Below are positions 44,840 to 52,882 of a DNA stretch of 64,000 nucleotides, in pieces (the stretch's first letter is position 1; each line of letters begins with the position of its first letter). Source of the DNA: JANNNF01 sp963772935 (GTDB lineage Bacteria; Pseudomonadota; Alphaproteobacteria; Rhodobacterales; Rhodobacteraceae); the NCBI GenBank assembly GCA_963772935.1, contig CAVYZK010000007.1, positions 310,001-374,000 of the forward strand. Direction: 5' to 3'. The position numbers and the translations under genes were made by a program. The notes below the pieces were generated by a model. That model worked only from the letters and a program-made list of their open reading frames with translations. It did not search any database and had not been told where the DNA came from.

Positions 44840-45769
44840 ATGCTGACGCTTTCGCTGAACACCAACCCGCTGGTCAACCGCTTTGCCGACCCGGATGATC
44901 TGATCACCACCGTCGCCCGCGATCTGCGCATCCGCGATCTGCAACTGACGCATGAGTTCATCAACCCAAGCTGGCCCGCCCCGGTGATCCGCCGCCTGAC
45001 GCGCCAGATGCAGGCGGCCTGTGCGCGCACCGGGGTCAGGATCACGTCGGGTATGACCGGGCCTTATGGCCGGCTGAACCACTTTGGCCACCCCGACCGC
45101 GACGTGCGGCGATACTACGTCGATTGGTTCAAGACCTTTGCCGACATTACCGCCGATCTGGGCGGCAAATCGGTCGGCACCCAGTTTGCGATCTTCACCT
45201 ATGCCGATTACGACGATCCCATCCGCCGCGAAACCCTGATCCAGACCGCGATAGACTGTTGGGCCGAGGTCGCCGACCATGCCAAATCCGCCGGATTAGA
45301 CTATGTTTTCTGGGAACCGATGAGCGTGGGGCGCGAGTTTGGCGAAACGATTGCCGAAGCCATGGCCCTGCAATCCCGCCTGACCGCCGCCAATATGGCG
45401 GTGCCGATGTGGATGATGGCCGACATCGACCATGGCGATGTGACCAGCCCCAACCCCGATGACATCGACCCCTTCGCCTGGGCGCGGGCGGTGCCGAAAG
45501 TGTCGCCCATCATCCACATCAAGCAAAGCCTGATGGACAAAAGCGGCCATCGCCCGTTCACCCCCGATTTCAACGCCAAGGGCCGCATCCACCCCGAACC
45601 GCTGCTGGCGGCGCTGACCCAAGGGGGGGCGGTGGACAATGAGATTTGTCTGGAACTGTCCTTCAAGGAACGCGAACCCAACGACCGGCAGGTGATCACC
45701 CAGATCGCGCAAAGCGTGGCGTTCTGGGCGCCGCATATCGACAGTGGCGTGCAGGACTTGCATATCTGA
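44840..45769 (+). CDS. eryC: D-erythrulose 1-phosphate 3-epimerase EryC
   Basis: A 309-residue TIM-barrel protein of the xylose-isomerase-like/AP-endonuclease-2 superfamily. Likely metal-binding and catalytic residues sit in DLQLTHEFINPSW, SGMTGPYGRLNHFGHPD, FWEPMSVGREFGETI and WMMADIDHGDVTSP. EryC of Brucella converts D-erythrulose-1-phosphate to L-erythrulose-1-phosphate. The gene follows eryB by nine bases and precedes eryD, the same order as in Brucella and rhizobia. Confidence 0.88.
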   Translation: MLTLSLNTNPLVNRFADPDDLITTVARDLRIRDLQLTHEFINPSWPAPVIRRLTRQMQAACARTGVRITSGMTGPYGRLNHFGHPDRDVRRYYVDWFKTFADITADLGGKSVGTQFAIFTYADYDDPIRRETLIQTAIDCWAEVADHAKSAGLDYVFWEPMSVGREFGETIAEAMALQSRLTAANMAVPMWMMADIDHGDVTSPNPDDIDPFAWARAVPKVSPIIHIKQSLMDKSGHRPFTPDFNAKGRIHPEPLLAALTQGGAVDNEICLELSFKEREPNDRQVITQIAQSVAFWAPHIDSGVQDLHI

Positions 45770-45793
45770 TGGCGACGTAGGGCAAGGACGCAC

Positions 45794-46801
45794 ATGGCGC
45801 GCAATCCATCAGAACTGGACCCGGAACAATCGCTGGCCCTGCGCGCGGCGTGGCTGCATTACGCGGGCGGGTTGACGCAGGCGGCTGTGGCGAAACGGCT
45901 GGGCCTGCCGTCGGTCAAGGCGCACCGCCTGATCGCGCGGGCGGTGGCGGATGGGGTGGTCAAGGTCACCATCGACGGCGACATTATTGAATGTGCGGTG
46001 CTGGAGGATGGGCTTTGCGCCCGCTTTGGCCTCGATTTCTGCGAGGTTGCCCCGGACCTTGGCGAAGACGGCCTGCCCCTGCGCGCGCTTGGCCTTGCCG
46101 GGGCCAGCTTCCTGCGGCGAGAGATTGAGCGGGCGGAAACCCCGGTGATCGGCCTTGGCCATGGCCGCACCCTGTGGGCTGCCGTGCATCAGATGCCCCG
46201 GATGGACGCGCGGGGGGTGCGGTTTGTGTCGTTACTGGGCGGTGTCACCCGCAACTACGCCGCCAACCCGCATGACGTGATGCACCGGCTGGCCGAGAAA
46301 ACCGGGGCGCAGGCGTTTGTCATGCCGGTGCCGTTTTTCGCCAATTCCAGCGAGGACCGCGAGGTTCTGCTGGCGCAAAAAGGCGTGCGCGAGGTGTTCG
46401 ATATGTCCAGCCATGCGGGGCTGAAGATCGTCGGTATCGGCACGGTTGAGGCGGACGCGCAACTGGTGGCATCGGGCATGATCGAGCCGCGCGAGATTGC
46501 CGAGATCGGCGGTGCGGGCGGGGTGGGGGAAATGCTGGGGCATTTCTTTGACGCGCAGGGCCGGATACTGGAAACGACGCTGACCGCGCGCACCCTTGCC
46601 GTTTCGCTGGAAGGCCAGCGTGAGGGGCGCATCGTTGCCATCGCAGGGGGCGCGTCCAAGGTGCAGGCAATCCGCGCCGTGCTGCGCAGCGGGCGCTTGC
46701 GGGGCCTGATCACCGATGAACCTACGGCGCGGGCGTTGATGGGTGAACAGCCCGATCCCGCTTTGACCATTTTTAAGGATAGACCCCATGGCCACCCCTG
46801 A
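45794..46801 (+). CDS. eryD: Erythritol operon regulator EryD (SorC family)
   Basis: A 335-residue SorC/DeoR-type repressor. The N-terminal helix-turn-helix (about 27-50, GGLTQAAVAKRLGLPSVKAHRLI) is followed by the sugar-phosphate binding domain with GLGHGRTLWAAVHQMP, FVSLLGGVTRNYAANPHDV, GTVEADAQLVASGMI and VAIAGGASKVQAIRAVL. EryD represses the ery operon in Brucella until erythritol or a derivative is present. The gene overlaps tpiA2 by 14 bases, which argues for tight coupling. Confidence 0.9.
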   Translation: MARNPSELDPEQSLALRAAWLHYAGGLTQAAVAKRLGLPSVKAHRLIARAVADGVVKVTIDGDIIECAVLEDGLCARFGLDFCEVAPDLGEDGLPLRALGLAGASFLRREIERAETPVIGLGHGRTLWAAVHQMPRMDARGVRFVSLLGGVTRNYAANPHDVMHRLAEKTGAQAFVMPVPFFANSSEDREVLLAQKGVREVFDMSSHAGLKIVGIGTVEADAQLVASGMIEPREIAEIGGAGGVGEMLGHFFDAQGRILETTLTARTLAVSLEGQREGRIVAIAGGASKVQAIRAVLRSGRLRGLITDEPTARALMGEQPDPALTIFKDRPHGHP

Positions 46802-47552
46802 TCTGTGGATCGGCACCAGTTGGAAGATGAACAAGACCCTCGCGCAGGCGCAGGCCTTTGCGCAGGGACTTGTCGCCGCCCATGCGACCCGCGACCCCCG
46901 CATCCAGCGGTTTGTGATCCCGCCGTTCACGGCGGTGCGTGAGGTGAAGGCGATGCTGGCTGACACCTCTGTGTTGGTCGGCGCGCAGAACATGCACTGG
47001 GACGATGACGGCGCATGGACAGGCGAGGTTTCCGCCCCGATGCTGCGCGATTGCGGGCTGGATCTGGTGGAACTCGGCCATTCCGAACGGCGCGAGTATT
47101 TTGGCGAGACGGATGAAACCGTGGGCCTGAAGGTCGCAGCCGCCCTGCGCCACGGTCTGACACCGCTGATCTGCATTGGTGAGACTTTGGCAGAACGGCA
47201 GGCAGGCAGGGCGGCGCAGGTGTTGGAGGCACAGGTTCGGGGGGCTTTGGCCAAGATCGCCTCCAGCACCGATGCGACAATCCTGCTGGCCTATGAACCG
47301 GTCTGGGCCATCGGGGCCAACGGTATTCCCGCCACGTCAGACTATGCCGATGCGCGGCAGGCCGAGGTTATCGCGGTGGCGCAAGACGTATTGGGCCGCA
47401 AAATTCCCTGCCTCTATGGCGGGTCTGTCAACCCGGCCAATTGTGCCGAGCTTGTTCGTTGCCCGCATATCGACGGGCTGTTTATCGGGCGGTCGGCCTG
47501 GGATGTGGCGGGTTACCTCGACATCCTGACCCGCTGCTCTGCAACCTTGTAA
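46788..47552 (+). CDS. eryH: L-erythrulose 1-phosphate isomerase EryH (TpiA2, triosephosphate isomerase family)
   Basis: A 254-residue TIM-family protein with all catalytic residues: lysine in IGTSWKMNKTL, histidine in ELGHSERREYFGE and glutamate in LAYEPVWAIGANGIPA, plus the phosphate loop LYGGSVNPAN. In Brucella this paralogue isomerises L-erythrulose-1-phosphate to D-erythrulose-4-phosphate rather than serving glycolysis. Its place between eryD and rpiB supports that. It could retain some triosephosphate isomerase activity. Confidence 0.88.
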   Translation: MATPDLWIGTSWKMNKTLAQAQAFAQGLVAAHATRDPRIQRFVIPPFTAVREVKAMLADTSVLVGAQNMHWDDDGAWTGEVSAPMLRDCGLDLVELGHSERREYFGETDETVGLKVAAALRHGLTPLICIGETLAERQAGRAAQVLEAQVRGALAKIASSTDATILLAYEPVWAIGANGIPATSDYADARQAEVIAVAQDVLGRKIPCLYGGSVNPANCAELVRCPHIDGLFIGRSAWDVAGYLDILTRCSATL

Positions 47553-47563
47553 GGGAGAATCCC

Positions 47564-48019
47564 ATGAAACTGGCAATCGCAGGCGACAGCGCCGGGGAAG
47601 GTCTGGCAAAGACCCTCGCCGACCATCTGAAAGACCGCTTTGACGTGTGGGAGGTGTCGCATGGCGATGCGGGGCCGGATAAATTCTACGCCACCTTGGC
47701 GGACCGGGTGGCGTCGGGCGTGATGGATGGCACCTATGACCGGGCCATACTGGTCTGCGGCACGGGGATCGGCGTGTGCATTTCGGCCAATAAAGTGCCG
47801 GGTATTCGTGCGGCGCTGACGCATGACACCTATTCGGCGGAACGTGCGGCCCTGTCGAACAACGCGCAGATCATCACCATGGGCGCGCGGGTGATCGGGC
47901 CGGAACTGGCCAAGGCGATTGCGGATGCGTTTCTGAAGGAAACCTTCGATCCGGCAGGGCGGTCGGCCACCAATGTCGATGCGATCAACGCGGTGGATGC
48001 CAAGTACAACGCGCGCTGA
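47564..48019 (+). CDS. eryI: D-erythrulose 4-phosphate isomerase EryI (RpiB family)
   Basis: A 151-residue RpiB/LacAB-family isomerase. Motifs: MKLAIAGDSAGEGLAKTL, ILVCGTGIGVCISANKVPGIRAAL with the catalytic cysteine in GTGIGVC-type context, and NNAQIITMGARVIGPELAK. It would convert D-erythrulose-4-phosphate to D-erythrose-4-phosphate, which enters the pentose phosphate and shikimate pathways. The start at 47564 has an AAGGGAGAA ribosome binding site; the longer frame lies inside tpiA2. It ends the operon just before a strong terminator. Confidence 0.9.
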   Translation: MKLAIAGDSAGEGLAKTLADHLKDRFDVWEVSHGDAGPDKFYATLADRVASGVMDGTYDRAILVCGTGIGVCISANKVPGIRAALTHDTYSAERAALSNNAQIITMGARVIGPELAKAIADAFLKETFDPAGRSATNVDAINAVDAKYNAR

Positions 48020-48034
48020 TACGGCCCCAGAAAC

Positions 48035-48072
48035 AAGAAACCCCGCAACCTGTGAAGGGTGCGGGGTTTCTT
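48035..48072. terminator. Bidirectional terminator between eryI and tRNA-Leu
   Basis: AAGAAACCCCGCA (48035-48047) and TGCGGGGTTTCTT (48060-48072) form a perfect 13-bp stem with T-rich ends on both strands. It would end the ery operon on the plus strand and the tRNA transcript on the minus strand. Confidence 0.9.
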
Positions 48073-48080
48073 AGTTCGAC

Positions 48081-48166
48081 ATGGTGCCCAGGAGAGGACT
48101 CGAACCTCCACGTCTTGCAACACTGGTACCTGAAACCAGCGCGTCTACCAATTCCGCCACCAGGGC
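48081..48166 (-). tRNA. tRNA-Leu (anticodon CAG)
   Basis: Read on the minus strand it folds as a class II tRNA with a D-loop (GCGGAATTGGTAGACGCG), an anticodon stem CTGGT/ACCAG with loop TTCAGGT (anticodon CAG), a variable arm TGTTGCAAGACG, a T-arm GGAGGTTCGAGTCCTC and an encoded CCA (48081-48083). The acceptor stem GCCCTGG/CCTGGGC has a U-U mismatch at position 5:68, where an A would make it perfect. Confidence 0.95.
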
Positions 48167-48328
48167 ATGATGTCGTGAGGGGCGATGTAAATGTGTGCGA
48201 CGGCGGTGTCAACACTGGGTTTGGAAAATTCGTTACAGGCTTTGGTCTTGCCGCAAGAGGGCGGGAAAGCTAATACGGCAGGACAAAGCCCGGGGCGGGT
48301 TTCGCCCTTTGCCAGAAGGACTGCGCCG

Positions 48329-49312
48329 ATGAGCAAACTTGTCACGATCTATGGCGGTTCCGGCTTTGTCGGGCGCTACATCGCCCGGCGGATGGCAAAA
48401 CTGGGTTGGCGTGTGCGGGTCGCGGTGCGCCATCCCAACGACGCCATCTTTGTCAAACCGTATGGCGTGGTCGGGCAGGTTGAACCCGTGCTGTGCAATG
48501 TGCGCGATGATGCGTCGGTGCGGTCGGTCATGCTGGGGGCGGACGCGGTGGTGAACTGCGTCGGCATCCTGAACAGATCGGGCAAGAACACGTTTGACTC
48601 GGTGCAAGCCGACGGTGCCGCACGCATCGCGCGGATTGCGGCGGACTTGGGCGTGGCGCAGTTGGTGCAACTGTCTGCCATCGGGGCGGACGCCGCATCG
48701 AACAGCGACTATGCCCGCACCAAAGGTCAGGGAGAGGCGGCTGTTCTGGCGGCCTATCCCCGTGCGGTGATCCTGCGCCCGTCGATCATTTTTGGCAATG
48801 AAGACGGGTTCTTCAACCACTTTGGCAGCATGGCCCGGTTGGGTCCGGTCTTGCCGGTGGTGGGGGCGGACACCCGGTTTCAGCCGGTCTATGTCGATGA
48901 TGTGGCCGCAGCGGCGGTCAAAGGCATTTTGGGCGAAGCAGCGCCGGGCGTGTATGAACTGGGCGGGCCGGATGTCGAAACCTTCCGCGCCTTGATGCAC
49001 CGGATGCTCGCCGTGATTCAGCGTCGCAAGCTGGTGGTGAACGTGCCGTTCTTTATTGCGCGGATCATGGCAGGGCTGTTGGATTTTGCGCAGTTCGCCA
49101 CAGGCGGGCTGATTTCCAACAGTGTGATCACCCGCGATCAGGTGCGCAATCTGGCGCGTGACAATGTGGTGGCCCCGGGGGCCAAGGGTTTGGCGGATCT
49201 GGGCATCGTGCCGACCGCGATGGACGGGGTGTTGCCCGAATATCTGTGGTGCTTCCGCCCGTCGGGCCAATACGCGGCGATCAAGAATTCGGCCAAGAAC
49301 CTGAAAGCGTAA
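48329..49312 (+). CDS. NDUFA9-like NAD-dependent epimerase/dehydratase family protein
   Basis: A 327-residue atypical short-chain dehydrogenase. The Rossmann motif VTIYGGSGFVGRYIARRMA opens it; AVVNCVGILNRSGKNTFDSV, QLSAIGADAASNSDYARTKG and RPSIIFGNEDGFFNHF match the complex I NDUFA9 family. In alphaproteobacteria this protein is related to the mitochondrial complex I accessory subunit and may associate with NADH dehydrogenase. The start at 48329 follows an AAGGA; upstream in-frame codons overlap the tRNA promoter side. It ends three bases before uppP, suggesting cotranscription. Confidence 0.88.
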   Translation: MSKLVTIYGGSGFVGRYIARRMAKLGWRVRVAVRHPNDAIFVKPYGVVGQVEPVLCNVRDDASVRSVMLGADAVVNCVGILNRSGKNTFDSVQADGAARIARIAADLGVAQLVQLSAIGADAASNSDYARTKGQGEAAVLAAYPRAVILRPSIIFGNEDGFFNHFGSMARLGPVLPVVGADTRFQPVYVDDVAAAAVKGILGEAAPGVYELGGPDVETFRALMHRMLAVIQRRKLVVNVPFFIARIMAGLLDFAQFATGGLISNSVITRDQVRNLARDNVVAPGAKGLADLGIVPTAMDGVLPEYLWCFRPSGQYAAIKNSAKNLKA

Positions 49313-49315
49313 ACG

Positions 49316-50119
49316 ATGGAAAGTCAGACCCTGACGGCGGCATTTCTGGGCCTGCTGGAAGGGATGACCGAATTTATCCCGGTATCCTCAACTGGGCATC
49401 TGTTGCTTGCCGGGCATTTTCTGGGGTTCGAATCCGCAGGCAAGACCTTTGAGGTGGTGATCCAGCTTGGAGCCGTGCTGGCGGTGTTGACGGTGTATGC
49501 CGCCAAGGTGACGGGGTTGTTGCTGGGCATGGGGCACGATCCGGTGGCGCGGCGCGGGGTGGTGTCGGTGCTGCTGGCGTTTTTCCCGGCGGTGGTGATC
49601 GGCCTTTTGGCGCATGATTTCATCAAGGCGGTGCTGTTCGAATCCCCCATGCTGATTGCGGTGATGCTGATCCTTGGCGGGGTGGTCCTGCTGTTTGTGG
49701 ACCGCATCGCCCCGCCCCCTGTGCATGATGACGCACTGCAATTGCCGTTCCGCAAGGCGTTGATCATTGGTCTGTGCCAATGCGTGGCGATGATACCGGG
49801 GGTGTCGCGGTCGGGGGCGACGATTGTGGGGGCCTTGATGCTGGGGGTCGAAAAGCGCGCGGCGGCAGAGTTTTCGTTTCTGCTGTCGCTGCCCACCATG
49901 GGTGCTGCCGTGGCCTATGATTTGTTCAAAAACCGCCATGTGCTGGATTTTTCGGCAGTGTCCGACATCGCTGTCGGCTTTGTGGTGGCCTTTATCGCCG
50001 CTGTCTTGGTGGTGCGTTGGGTGCTTGGCTATGTTGGTCGCAATGGGTTTGCCGTGTTTGGTTGGTGGCGAATCATCGTGGGTTTTGGGGCGCTTGCGGC
50101 GCTTTGGGCCGGCTTTTAG
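49316..50119 (+). CDS. uppP: Undecaprenyl-diphosphatase (UppP/BacA)
   Basis: A 267-residue inner-membrane protein with about eight helices. It dephosphorylates undecaprenyl diphosphate to recycle the lipid carrier for peptidoglycan synthesis. Both family motifs are present: EGMTEFIPVSSTGHLLLAG near residue 15 with the catalytic glutamate and serine/histidine, and PGVSRSGATIVGALMLG near 160 with the catalytic arginine. The gene follows the NDUFA9-like gene immediately. Confidence 0.95.
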   Translation: MESQTLTAAFLGLLEGMTEFIPVSSTGHLLLAGHFLGFESAGKTFEVVIQLGAVLAVLTVYAAKVTGLLLGMGHDPVARRGVVSVLLAFFPAVVIGLLAHDFIKAVLFESPMLIAVMLILGGVVLLFVDRIAPPPVHDDALQLPFRKALIIGLCQCVAMIPGVSRSGATIVGALMLGVEKRAAAEFSFLLSLPTMGAAVAYDLFKNRHVLDFSAVSDIAVGFVVAFIAAVLVVRWVLGYVGRNGFAVFGWWRIIVGFGALAALWAGF

Positions 50120-50134
50120 GGCATTAGGTATAAC

Positions 50135-50209
50135 ATGCTGACCTAATTTTGCCCCGATGAGGCAGAAAAACTGACCTAACCCCCAAAAATCTGTAAACTA
50201 GGTCAGCAT
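50135..50209. promoter_or_regulatory. Three-copy CTGACCTA motif between uppP and gltD
   Basis: ATGCTGACCTA (50135-50145) and TAGGTCAGCAT (50199-50209) are perfect 11-bp inverted arms, and a third copy CTGACCTAA lies between them at 50171-50179. The set is 70-145 bases before the gltD start. It could be a regulator-binding array for glutamate synthase, or a large stem-loop (the second arm is followed by TGCTGACTTTTATT) ending uppP transcription. Confidence 0.5.
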
Positions 50210-50280
50210 TGCTGACTTTTATTCACAGGCAAGCCCAAGTATCAAGACGCACCTGAGATATCCACCCGGGAGGCGCAGCC

Positions 50281-51718
50281 ATGGCCACGCAGAAGATGCT
50301 GAAATTCGTGTCCGTGGGCAAAGAGACCCCCGAGAAGCGCCCCCCGGTTTTGCGGTCGCAGGACTTCCATGAGATTTATCGCGAATATGCCGCCGAAAAG
50401 GCCGCCGAACAGGCAGGCCGGTGCAGCCAGTGTGGTGTGCCCTATTGCCAGTCGCATTGCCCGCTGCACAACAACATCCCCGACTGGCTGCGCCTGACCG
50501 CCGAAGGCCGTCTGCGCGAGGCTTATGAACTGTCGCAGGCGACCAACACCTTCCCCGAAATCTGCGGCCGCATCTGCCCGCAAGACCGGCTGTGCGAAGG
50601 CAACTGCGTGATCGAACAGTCGGGCCATGGCACCGTGACCATCGGGTCGGTCGAGAAATACATCACCGATACGGCTTGGGAAAACGGCTGGGTCGTGCCT
50701 GCCAAGCCGCACACCGAACGGGTGGAGTCGGTGGGCATCATCGGGGCCGGACCGGGCGGCCTTGCTGCGGCCGATATGCTGCGCCGCAAAGGCGTGCAGG
50801 TCACGGTCTACGACCGTTACGACCGCGCGGGTGGGTTGCTGACCTATGGCATTCCAGGCTTCAAACTGGAAAAGCCGGTGGTGATGCAGCGGATTGAACA
50901 GTTGGAACAATCGGGCGTGCAATTCGTGCTGAACTGCACAGTTGGGGTGGACCTGTCCTTTGACGCCATCCGGGGCCAGCATGACGCGGTGTTGATTGCC
51001 ACGGGCGTCTACAAGGCCCGCGATATCGAGGCACCCGGCGTGGGGGCCAAGGGCGTCGTTCGCGCGTTGGACTATCTGACCGCCAGCAACCGCAAAAGCT
51101 TTGGCGATGATGTGCCGGACTATGACAGTGGCGATCTGAACGCGTCCGGCAAGCGGGTGGTGGTGATCGGTGGCGGCGATACGGCGATGGATTGTGTGCG
51201 CACCGCCATTCGGCAGGGGGCGGTGTCGGTGAAGTGCCTGTACCGCCGTGATAAGGCGAACATGCCGGGGTCAATGCGCGAAGTGCAGAATGCCGAGGAA
51301 GAAGGGCGTGGAATTTGTCTGGCTGTCGGCCCCCAAGGGCTTTACCGGCGGCGTCGATGTGGACGGCGTGATGGTGCAGAAAATGCGCCTTGGCGCGCCC
51401 GATGCGACCGGGCGGCAAAGCCCCGAGCTGATCGAAGGCGCCGACTATGTGGAACCCGCCGATCTGGTGGTGCAGGCCCTGGGGTTTGAGCCCGAGGCGA
51501 TCCCGTCGCTGTGGGGCGTGCCGGAACTGGCAGTAACTCGTTGGGGCACCATCAAGGCGGATTTCCGCAGCCATGCGACAAACCTGCCCGGCGTCTACGC
51601 CGTGGGTGATATTGTGCGCGGAGCCAGCCTTGTGGTCTGGGCGATCCGCGACGGGCGCGAGGCGGCGGAGGCGATGCTGGCCTATCTGTCGCAGCCTGTG
51701 ACCGTGGCGGCGGAATAG
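50281..51718 (+). CDS. gltD: Glutamate synthase small (beta) subunit, frameshifted
   Basis: A 478-residue subunit after correction; passes electrons from NADPH via FAD to GltB. The N-terminal cysteine clusters CSQCGVPYCQSHCPLHNNIP and CGRICPQDRLCEGNC bind 4Fe-4S centres; IIGAGPGGLAAADMLRRKG is the FAD site and VVVIGGGDTAMDCVRTAIR the NADPH site. An extra base in GAAGAAGGGCG at 51304-51306 shifts the frame (NAEEEG then VEFVWLSAPKGF); removing one G gives exactly 479 codons. The C-terminus GVYAVGDIVRGASLVVWAI is normal. gltB follows after two small genes. Confidence 0.9.
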
Positions 51719-51735
51719 CCCCTTAGGGAGTGCGT

Positions 51736-52446
51736 GTGTTGAAAACACCCTTGATGATTGCAGCGCTGCTGATGTTGACGGCCCCGGCCCATGCGGGCAC
51801 CTACACCCCGCCCGAAGGCTGCACGATGTTCATGACCGTGCAATCGCGGGCGTGCCGGGTGTCGAACTACTACACCTGCGCCGCCGATGCGCCGGGTGAT
51901 CAATGGCGCGCGGATTTTGATCAGGAAGGCATCTTCTTTCAGTCGCAGATCAACCATGAATCCGAATGGATTCAGAGCTTTGACCTGCCAGCAGGCGTGG
52001 TACAGCGGCTGGTACCGGGGGCCGCGGACCCCGCGTCTTTCTCGGAACTGTTGTCGTCGGGGCTGGATACCTTCGATTTCGGCCTGACCCGCGACAATGG
52101 CGAAGACACCAAGGTCACGGGCTTTGACCGGCTGACCGGGAAAACCTGGGTGATTGACGGGGTGACCCTGTCTGAAACCGAGTTTGAATTCACCGAGACC
52201 GACATGGCAGGCAACATCCTGCGGCAGTCGAACGGCAACGAATACATCAACCCGCAACAGCGGCTGTTTTTCAGCGGCCCGTCCAACTGGAACGGCGGCG
52301 ATGGTGAGTTTCTGCCGATGGACGGCAGCCCGATGCAGTTCATCAACCCCGGCGAGCCGGGGTTTGGCGCGACCCAGCCGATTTTCGATTGCGACGCGAT
52401 CCTGTCGCAGGCGCAAGGCAACGGGGTGATCCATGTCCGCTACTGA
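51736..52446 (+). CDS. Secreted protein of unknown function between gltD and gltB
   Basis: A 236-residue protein I do not recognise. A signal peptide (LKTPLMIAALLMLTAPAHA) is followed by PPEGCTMFMTVQSRACRVSN and YYTCAADAPG, so four cysteines occur (three early, one in FDCDAILSQ), fitting disulphides in the periplasm. The GTG at 51736 is chosen for its spacing from AGGGAG at 51725-51730; TTG at 51739 and GTG at 51730 are alternatives. It overlaps the GFA gene start by 14 bases, so it is part of the gltD-gltB operon. Function cannot be inferred. Confidence 0.75.
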   Translation: MLKTPLMIAALLMLTAPAHAGTYTPPEGCTMFMTVQSRACRVSNYYTCAADAPGDQWRADFDQEGIFFQSQINHESEWIQSFDLPAGVVQRLVPGAADPASFSELLSSGLDTFDFGLTRDNGEDTKVTGFDRLTGKTWVIDGVTLSETEFEFTETDMAGNILRQSNGNEYINPQQRLFFSGPSNWNGGDGEFLPMDGSPMQFINPGEPGFGATQPIFDCDAILSQAQGNGVIHVRY

Positions 52447-52879
52447 CCCGCGCCAGGGCGGCTGCCTGTGTGGAGCCGTGCGCTATGAGGTGGCAGAGCT
52501 GCCGCATCACCTGCACGCCTGCCATTGCAGCATCTGCCGCCGGATTTCAGGCTCGGCCACCCTCAGCGTTGCGGTGCCCTCGACGGCCATCCAGATCGAG
52601 GGGCAGGAGAATGTCATTTCCTACGCCTCGTCCGACTGGGCCACCCGTGCGTTCTGCGGGCGCTGCGGGGCGGGTCTGTGGTATCGGCTGGCCGAAAGCT
52701 ATGCGCCGGACGCTGACTATATCCTGTCCGCAGGCACCTTGGATGACCTGAGCGGCCTCGTGCTTGCCAAGGAAATCTATGTCGATAGCAAACCGGATGG
52801 CTACGCCTTTGCGGGCGACCATCCAAGACTGACCGGGGCCGAATTCGAGGCCACGCTGAACGCCAATTCCGAGGAGTGA
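52433..52879 (+). CDS. GFA family protein (glutathione-dependent formaldehyde-activating enzyme-like)
   Basis: A 148-residue zinc-binding protein of the GFA/CENP-V fold. Zinc ligands are visible in QGGCLCGAVRYEV, HACHCSICRRISGS and AFCGRCGAGLWY, in the usual order for the family. Only a few members act on S-hydroxymethylglutathione, so the activity is not certain. It overlaps the upstream secreted-protein gene and ends three bases before gltB, in the middle of the glutamate synthase operon. Confidence 0.88.
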   Translation: MSATDPRQGGCLCGAVRYEVAELPHHLHACHCSICRRISGSATLSVAVPSTAIQIEGQENVISYASSDWATRAFCGRCGAGLWYRLAESYAPDADYILSAGTLDDLSGLVLAKEIYVDSKPDGYAFAGDHPRLTGAEFEATLNANSEE

Positions 52880-52882
52880 GCC

